Shown here: positions 58,811-64,000 of the stretch, one piece after another
Layout: each line of letters starts with the position of its first letter
Numbering within the stretch: the first letter of the stretch is position 1
Assembly (NCBI RefSeq): GCF_027594785.1
Contig: NZ_CP075584.1
Coordinates: 1,860,001 to 1,924,000, forward strand
Source: Cryobacterium breve
Lineage (GTDB): Bacteria; Actinomycetota; Actinomycetes; Actinomycetales; Microbacteriaceae
Direction: 5' to 3'
Length of the DNA: 64,000 bases
Made by a program: the position numbers and the translations under genes
The notes under the pieces: generated by a model
Database searches by the model: none
The model's input: only the letters and a program-made list of their open reading frames with translations
Told to the model about the DNA's origin: nothing

Positions 58811-59368
58811 CTAGTTCTGGGTGAGCAGGACGGAGAAGGCGCTCAAGTTCACGGAACCACCCTGGGCGGGGTTGTCGACCGTGACTGCTTTGGAGGGCCA
58901 GGTGAGGGTTGCTTTGACAGTGACAGTGGAGGCACCGTTGACGACTGTGTATCCACCCGTCGCGGGGACCAGGTTTGCGGTCAGCACCGCGCCGCTTGCC
59001 AGGATGGTCGCCAGCGTGGTGTCGACTGACTTCGCAGAGTCGCTCGCAACAATCGCGCCACCACTCAGAGACAGAATCGCCTTGAGGTTGTCACCCGTGG
59101 CGCTGACATTCAGCGTCTTCGTGTAGGTAAGAACGTCGCCAGGAACTGCCAGGAAGTTCGCGATGTTTGTTATCGGGCCGGTCGCGCTCGCCCAGGTGCC
59201 GGCAGACGCTGTAGTGCCCGGATCGGTGACAGTGAGAGTACCCGCAGCGATCTTCGCAGCACCACCAGCGGTCACCGTCGAGTTCCAGGACGCGAAGGTG
59301 CCCGCGCCGCCGAGGAGGAGGACCACGCCGACCGCGCCAGCGATGGAGCCTTTGAGAAGCTTGTTCAT
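58811..59368 (-). CDS. TasA-like fibre protein with SipW-type signal peptide
   Basis: A 185-residue secreted protein. The N-terminus MNKLLKGSIAGAVGVVLLLG, then GAGTFASWNSTVTAGG, is an alternate signal peptide of the TasA/CalY type: the ASW triad just after the hydrophobic stretch is typical. The remainder is a Thr/Ala/Val-rich beta domain. AAAAGGAT precedes the ATG. First gene of a five-gene surface-protein operon that ends with SipW, and placed under tandem repeats. Confidence 0.82.
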   Translation of the reverse strand: MNKLLKGSIAGAVGVVLLLGGAGTFASWNSTVTAGGAAKIAAGTLTVTDPGTTASAGTWASATGPITNIANFLAVPGDVLTYTKTLNVSATGDNLKAILSLSGGAIVASDSAKSVDTTLATILASGAVLTANLVPATGGYTVVNGASTVTVKATLTWPSKAVTVDNPAQGGSVNLSAFSVLLTQN

Positions 59369-59571
59369 GATGGATCCTTTTCGACGCCGCGGAGGGCATC
59401 AGGGTAAGTGCAGGCCGAGATTCGGCCGACCAATGTGAGCAGGACAGTTCGTTCGTTGCCCGGGTGGGAAGGATCGCGCCGCTTCGGGTGCGGCGCGGAT
59501 TCCAACACGGGCAACGGGTCGCCGAATACAGGCCAAAGCCTCGCCAGTCACCCGGTGGAGCTCGACTCGAA

Positions 59572-59613
59572 CGGTCCCCCTAAATGAGGACCTCGGTCCC
59601 CCTTTATGTGGAC
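59572..59613. promoter_or_regulatory. Tandem GGTCCCCCT repeats upstream of the surface operon
   Basis: GGTCCCCCTAAATGAGGACC (59572) and GGTCCCCCTTTATGTGGAC (59595) are 23 bases apart (about two helical turns). Each holds GGTCC/GGACC arms. They lie ~200 bases ahead of the TasA-like start. A repeated regulator site is likely; the protein is unknown. The rest of 59369-59780 shows only a GC hairpin (59475-59497). Confidence 0.6.
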
Positions 59614-59780
59614 AGACTACGACGGCGGGCCTTGCCAAATCCACACCTCCAAGCCCCCAAGGTGAGGCACATCCACAGTTTTCGCACCCCCAGATGGAGT
59701 GACATCGCTAACCGAATCCGGCCGGCTGCCGACGGTTTCTGCTGCTGTCCACCCGGTGTCCACCGGGAGACAATGGACTC

Positions 59781-60788
59781 ATGGGAAATGCAACGAACGT
59801 GCCCCCGACCATGCGCGCCCTCGTGATCGACCGCACCGGCGCGGCCGAGGAGCTACATCTGGACACCGTGCCGACGCCGATTCCCGTGCTCGACGAGCTG
59901 ATCGTGCGGGTCGTCGCCGCGGGGGTGAACCCGATCGACGCGAAGACCCGGGCCGGCTCGGGTGTGGCCGCAGCGATCCCGGCATTCCCCGCCGTGCTCG
60001 GCTACGACTTCAGCGGGATCGTGGTCAGCTCGCCATACGAGGCCTTTCCTCTGCAGCCCGGCGACGAGGTCTACGGCATGACGCGCTTCCCGCGCACGAC
60101 CGGCAGCTACGCCGAGTACATCGCTGTCTCGAGCATGAGCGTCGCCCTCAAACCCTCCACCCTCAGCCACATCGAAGCGGCCGCCGTGCCCGTCGCGGCC
60201 CTGACCGCGTGGGAAATGGTCGTCGAGATCGCCGAGGTCACACCGGGCGAGCGGATACTGATCCACGCCGGCAGCGGCGGCGTCGGCCACTTCGCGGTGC
60301 AGATCGCCAAGGCCTTCGGCGCCTACGTGATCACGACGGGTTCGCCTCGCAACGCCGAATTCCTGCGCCAGCTCGGCGCCGACGAGGTCATCGATTACAC
60401 GAGCATCCGCTTCGATGAGGTGCTCGCGGATGTCGACTCGGTGATCGACCTGATCGGCAATGTGCACGACGACACCGGCACGCGGTCGCTCCGCATCCTC
60501 CGGCCCGACGGGGTGCTCGTGAATGCGCCGAGCGGCAGCTGGCCGACCCTGCAAGCCGACGCGGAGGCGGCCGGCGTGCGGGCCACCGGATTCAAGGTGG
60601 CCGCAGACGCGGACGCCCTGGACTGGCTCACGAAAATGATCGACGATGGCGCGGTGCGCCCCCACATCGACCACGTCTTCGAACTCGCGGAAGGTCCGGC
60701 CGCCCACCGACTGATCGAAGAGGGCCACACCCGCGGCAAGATCGTGCTCCGCATCTCCGATGTCGGAGTCTCGGGAACGGGCGCGTGA
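59781..60788 (+). CDS. Quinone oxidoreductase-like NADPH-dependent MDR protein
   Basis: A 335-residue medium-chain reductase. The N-terminal half has GVNPIDAKTRAGSG and YDFSGIVVSS; the nucleotide fold has HAGSGGVGHFAVQIAKAFGAYVI. Zinc ligands (catalytic Cys/His cluster) are absent, typical of QOR-type enzymes. EGPAAHRLIEEGHTRGKIVLRI is the family C-terminus. Its stop overlaps the photolyase start by four bases (GTGA), so both may respond to oxidative or light stress. Start at ATG 59781. Confidence 0.88.
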   Translation: MGNATNVPPTMRALVIDRTGAAEELHLDTVPTPIPVLDELIVRVVAAGVNPIDAKTRAGSGVAAAIPAFPAVLGYDFSGIVVSSPYEAFPLQPGDEVYGMTRFPRTTGSYAEYIAVSSMSVALKPSTLSHIEAAAVPVAALTAWEMVVEIAEVTPGERILIHAGSGGVGHFAVQIAKAFGAYVITTGSPRNAEFLRQLGADEVIDYTSIRFDEVLADVDSVIDLIGNVHDDTGTRSLRILRPDGVLVNAPSGSWPTLQADAEAAGVRATGFKVAADADALDWLTKMIDDGAVRPHIDHVFELAEGPAAHRLIEEGHTRGKIVLRISDVGVSGTGA

Positions 60789-62201
60789 GCCAAGCCTTGG
60801 GCGCCGGGCCCACGATCGTCTGGTTCCGAGACGACCTCCGGCTCGCAGACAACCCGGCGCTGCACGCGGCCGTCGAACGCGGGCGCCCGATTGTCGCGGT
60901 CTACGTCCTCGACGAAGAATCCCCGGGTGTGCGGCCGCTCGGCGGGGCGTCCCGCTGGTGGCTGCACGGCAGCCTGCGCGCGCTCGGCGACTCCCTCGAG
61001 GCGCTCGGCGGGAGCCTGCTGCTGCGGCGCGGACCGGCGGCCGACGTCATCGGCGCGCTTGCGGCAGCCACCGGGGCCGGTGCCGTGTTCTGGAACCGCC
61101 GCTATGGTGCCGCGGAGCGGGACGTCGACACCGCGATCAAGACCGGGCTGCACGCGGAGGGTAGCGAGGCACGGAGCTTCGCCGGCTCGCTGCTCTTCGA
61201 GCCGTGGACCATCCGCACCGGCCAGGGCAACCCGTACTCGGTGTTCACACCGTTCTGGCGCGCCTGCGTCGCCGGGCCTCCCCCGCGCGAGCCGCACCCG
61301 GCGCCGGAATCGATCGACGGCTGGTCGGGAGCGCAGCCCTCTGACCGGCTCGAGGACTGGGGGCTCCTGCCCACCCACCCGGACTGGGCCGCGGGCCTCC
61401 GCGCCGCGTGGCAGCCGGGTGAGGCCTTCGCCGCCGAGGCGCTCGACACATTTCTGCGCGAGTCGCTTGCGCGCTACGCAAACGAACGGGATGCCCCCGC
61501 CCGGGCCGCGACGAGCCGCCTGTCGCCGCGGCTCCGCTGGGGCGAGGTGAGCCCGTTCCAGGTCTGGCACGCCACCCAGCGCGTGCTTCGCGGGGCGGAT
61601 GCCGCCACCGCGTCGAGCGCGCAGCGATTCCTCACCGAGCTCGGCTGGCGCGAGTTCAGCTATCACGTGCTCTTCCACGCGCCCGAACTCGCGACGGAGA
61701 ATCTCAAACGTGAGTTCGACCGATTCCCGTGGCCACCGCTCGACGACCGCGTGCTCGAGGCGTGGCAAAGGGGCCGCACCGGCATCCCGCTCGTCGACGC
61801 CGGGATGCGCGAGCTCTGGCGGACGGGGAGTATGCACAATCGGGTACGCATGGTCGCCGCTTCATTCCTCACCAAGAATTTACTGATCGACTGGCGGGTC
61901 GGCGAGCAGTGGTTCTGGGACACCCTCGTCGACGCCGACGGTGCGAGCAACCCGTTCGGCTGGCAGTGGGTTGCCGGCTCGGGTGCGGACGCGGCCCCCT
62001 ATTTCCGGGTCTTCAACCCCGAGCCTGCAGGCGGCACGGTTCGATCCGCACGGCGAATACATCCGCGAGTACGTTCCCGAGATCGGCACGGATACCTACC
62101 CCGCGCCGCTCGTCGACCTCGGCGAGACCCGGCGTGCGGCTCTTGCCGCCTATGAGTCCGTCAAGGCAGCGAAGGCGCCGGCGCCGGTTCCCCTGCCCTG
62201 A
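60785..62201 (+). CDS. phr: Deoxyribodipyrimidine photolyase/cryptochrome (frame break)
   Basis: A ~471-residue light-driven DNA repair flavoprotein. The antenna domain begins IVWFRDDLRLADNPALHAAV. The FAD-binding domain contains LSPRLRWGEVSPFQVW, FLTELGWREFSYHVLFHAP, GRTGIPLVDAGMRELWRTGSMHNRVRMVAASFLTKNLLIDWR and DGASNPFGWQWVAGSGADAAPYFRVFNPE. Frame breaks at 62021-62027 (GAGCCTG); removing one base continues LQAARFDPHGEYIREYVPEIG. Conserved His/Asn/Asp residues of photolyases are present. Start GTG 60785. Confidence 0.9.
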
Positions 62202-62217
62202 GCCTCGACGAGATCCA

Positions 62218-62274
62218 TGAGGTGTCGCATATCGCTGTTCCCGGGCACAACGAACCTCGATGTGCGACACCTCA
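62218..62274. terminator. Inverted repeat between convergent genes
   Basis: TGAGGTGTCGCA (62218-62229) pairs with TGCGACACCTCA (62263-62274) around 33 bases. It sits between photolyase and GNAT stops, suggesting bidirectional termination or a dispersed repeat. Confidence 0.65.
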
Positions 62275-62302
62275 CGGGAGTTCAGGGACTCGCGACTTCC
62301 GG

Positions 62303-62839
62303 TCAGAGGGTGCGCTCGAGCACGAAGTCGTCCTCGTACCGGTCGCCGACCAGGAAGTGCTTGGTGCCAACCCGCGCGAAGCCGTGCTTCTCGTAGAAGC
62401 GAATGGCCCGGGCGTTCTCCTGGTTCACCCCGAGCCAGGCACCGCGCGCTTCGCGGGCCCGCGCGGCGTCGAGCGTTGCCGTCATGAGAGACGCGGCCAC
62501 TCCGCGCCCATGGCTCTCGGCGCGCAGGTAGCACTTGCTGAGCTCGACGGTCGGGCGGATGCTGATGGCCCCGAGCACGTCCGGATCGGCCGGTTCGCCG
62601 AAGATCAGCATGGTGTAGCCGAGCGAGAGCCCGGTGTCCGGGTCTTCGGCGAGGAACAGCATCCGCTGGGGGTCGGCGAGGTAGGTGTCGAAGTTCGCCT
62701 CGGCCAGGACGTCGCGGAGGAACGCGGCGATCGCCTCCGCTGTCGTGTGCGGAGGGCACGCGAGCGCGAAGGTCGCAGCAGCCAGTTCGGCGAGCACCCC
62801 GGCATCCGCCGCCCCGGCCGTTCGTATCTCAATCACCAC
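62303..62839 (-). CDS. GNAT-family N-acetyltransferase
   Basis: A 178-residue acetyltransferase. The acetyl-CoA loop is SHGRGVAASLMTATLDAARAREARGAWLGVNQENARAIRFYEKHGF. ISIRPTVELSKCYLRAE leads into it. Substrate unknown; the EDDFVLERTL end is typical of small-molecule acetylating GNATs. The gene has a large palindrome upstream shared with the end of the malate synthase gene. Confidence 0.88.
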   Translation of the reverse strand: MVIEIRTAGAADAGVLAELAAATFALACPPHTTAEAIAAFLRDVLAEANFDTYLADPQRMLFLAEDPDTGLSLGYTMLIFGEPADPDVLGAISIRPTVELSKCYLRAESHGRGVAASLMTATLDAARAREARGAWLGVNQENARAIRFYEKHGFARVGTKHFLVGDRYEDDFVLERTL

Positions 62840-62884
62840 CCCACCCTACCGACCCCGAACCCCGGATCCCTCCCTCACCGCCTC

Positions 62885-62949
62885 CCGCGAGAGCGCACTT
62901 TTGGCCCTTTAAACCCGAGGGTTAAAGGGCCAAAAGTGTACTCTCGCGG
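62885..62949. terminator. ~30-bp-arm palindrome downstream of malate synthase
   Basis: Arms from CCGCGAGAGCGCACTTTTGG to the mirrored CCAAAAGTGTACTCTCGCGG meet at a centre AACCCGAGGGTT with two mismatches and one bulge. It lies 30 bases after the malate synthase stop (minus strand). Probably a terminator; its unusual length could also mark a dispersed repeat. Confidence 0.65.
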
Positions 62950-62979
62950 ACCACGGCTCCCGGAACCGAGACGGGGACG

Positions 62980-64000
<1,021 letters not shown>

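Overview
The window is high-GC DNA from an actinobacterium, most likely Micrococcales and probably Microbacteriaceae. The signs are strong G/C third-position bias, a class Ib nrdHIEF ribonucleotide reductase operon, many LacI-regulated sugar ABC transporters, an OmpR/HAMP-kinase pair, and an LAxTG-type (class E sortase) cell-wall protein. Both edges cut genes: a HelD helicase at the left and malate synthase at the right.

Layout. 1-4 kb: HelD, divergent from a GGDEF-EAL c-di-GMP enzyme whose leader resembles a c-di-GMP-I (GEMM) riboswitch. 4.1-8.2 kb: ribose-type ABC transporter with a divergent LacI regulator and a palindromic operator. 8.2-13.3 kb: universal stress protein, secreted hemagglutinin-like protein, MarR/Ohr pair, GH25-like secreted protein, and a secreted protein with a duplicated module. 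13.4-17.6 kb: nrdFEIH(-) with paired NrdR-like boxes and DnaA boxes. 17.6-34.3 kb: sugar-uptake block containing ytfQRT-yjfF plus LacI, two tandem paralogous ChvE/MmsA/MmsB-type transporters, and araD flanked by what look like deletion remnants of araA and possibly araB, with an AraR-like LacI. 34.3-41.3 kb: cyclase-family hydrolase with APC permease, cystathionine gamma-synthase and beta-synthase, and a two-domain ABC exporter. 41.4-48.1 kb: AglEFG-type transporter without its own ATPase, a LacI regulator with two operators, and an MFS/MarR pair. 48.3-49.4 kb: rplJL with an L10-leader-like region. 49.5-55.3 kb: DHA2 drug exporter/MarR, histidine kinase/response regulator, YqaJ-type nuclease. 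55.3-59.4 kb: SipW-type signal peptidase with TasA-like, lectin-fused and LAxTG-anchored surface proteins. 59.8-64 kb: oxidoreductase, photolyase, GNAT, malate synthase.

The strongest anomaly is sequence-wide. Thirteen frame breaks all sit at CAGGCTC, GAGCCTG or GAGCCTC, and removing one central base (restoring AGCT) repairs the reading frame every time, including two breaks in essential rplJ. This looks like a context-specific systematic error, perhaps caused by base modification, rather than real pseudogenes. Two further frame breaks (near 33840 and 42938) do not fit the pattern. Affected genes are annotated full length and treated as intact in the cell.

The genes suggest an organism that takes up plant-type sugars (pentoses, galactofuranose-type sugars, alpha-glucosides) under local LacI control. 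Several transport operons carry strong RNA hairpins just after the binding-protein gene, which would favour high binding-protein expression. A SipW-dependent surface locus may build an extracellular fibre or matrix.
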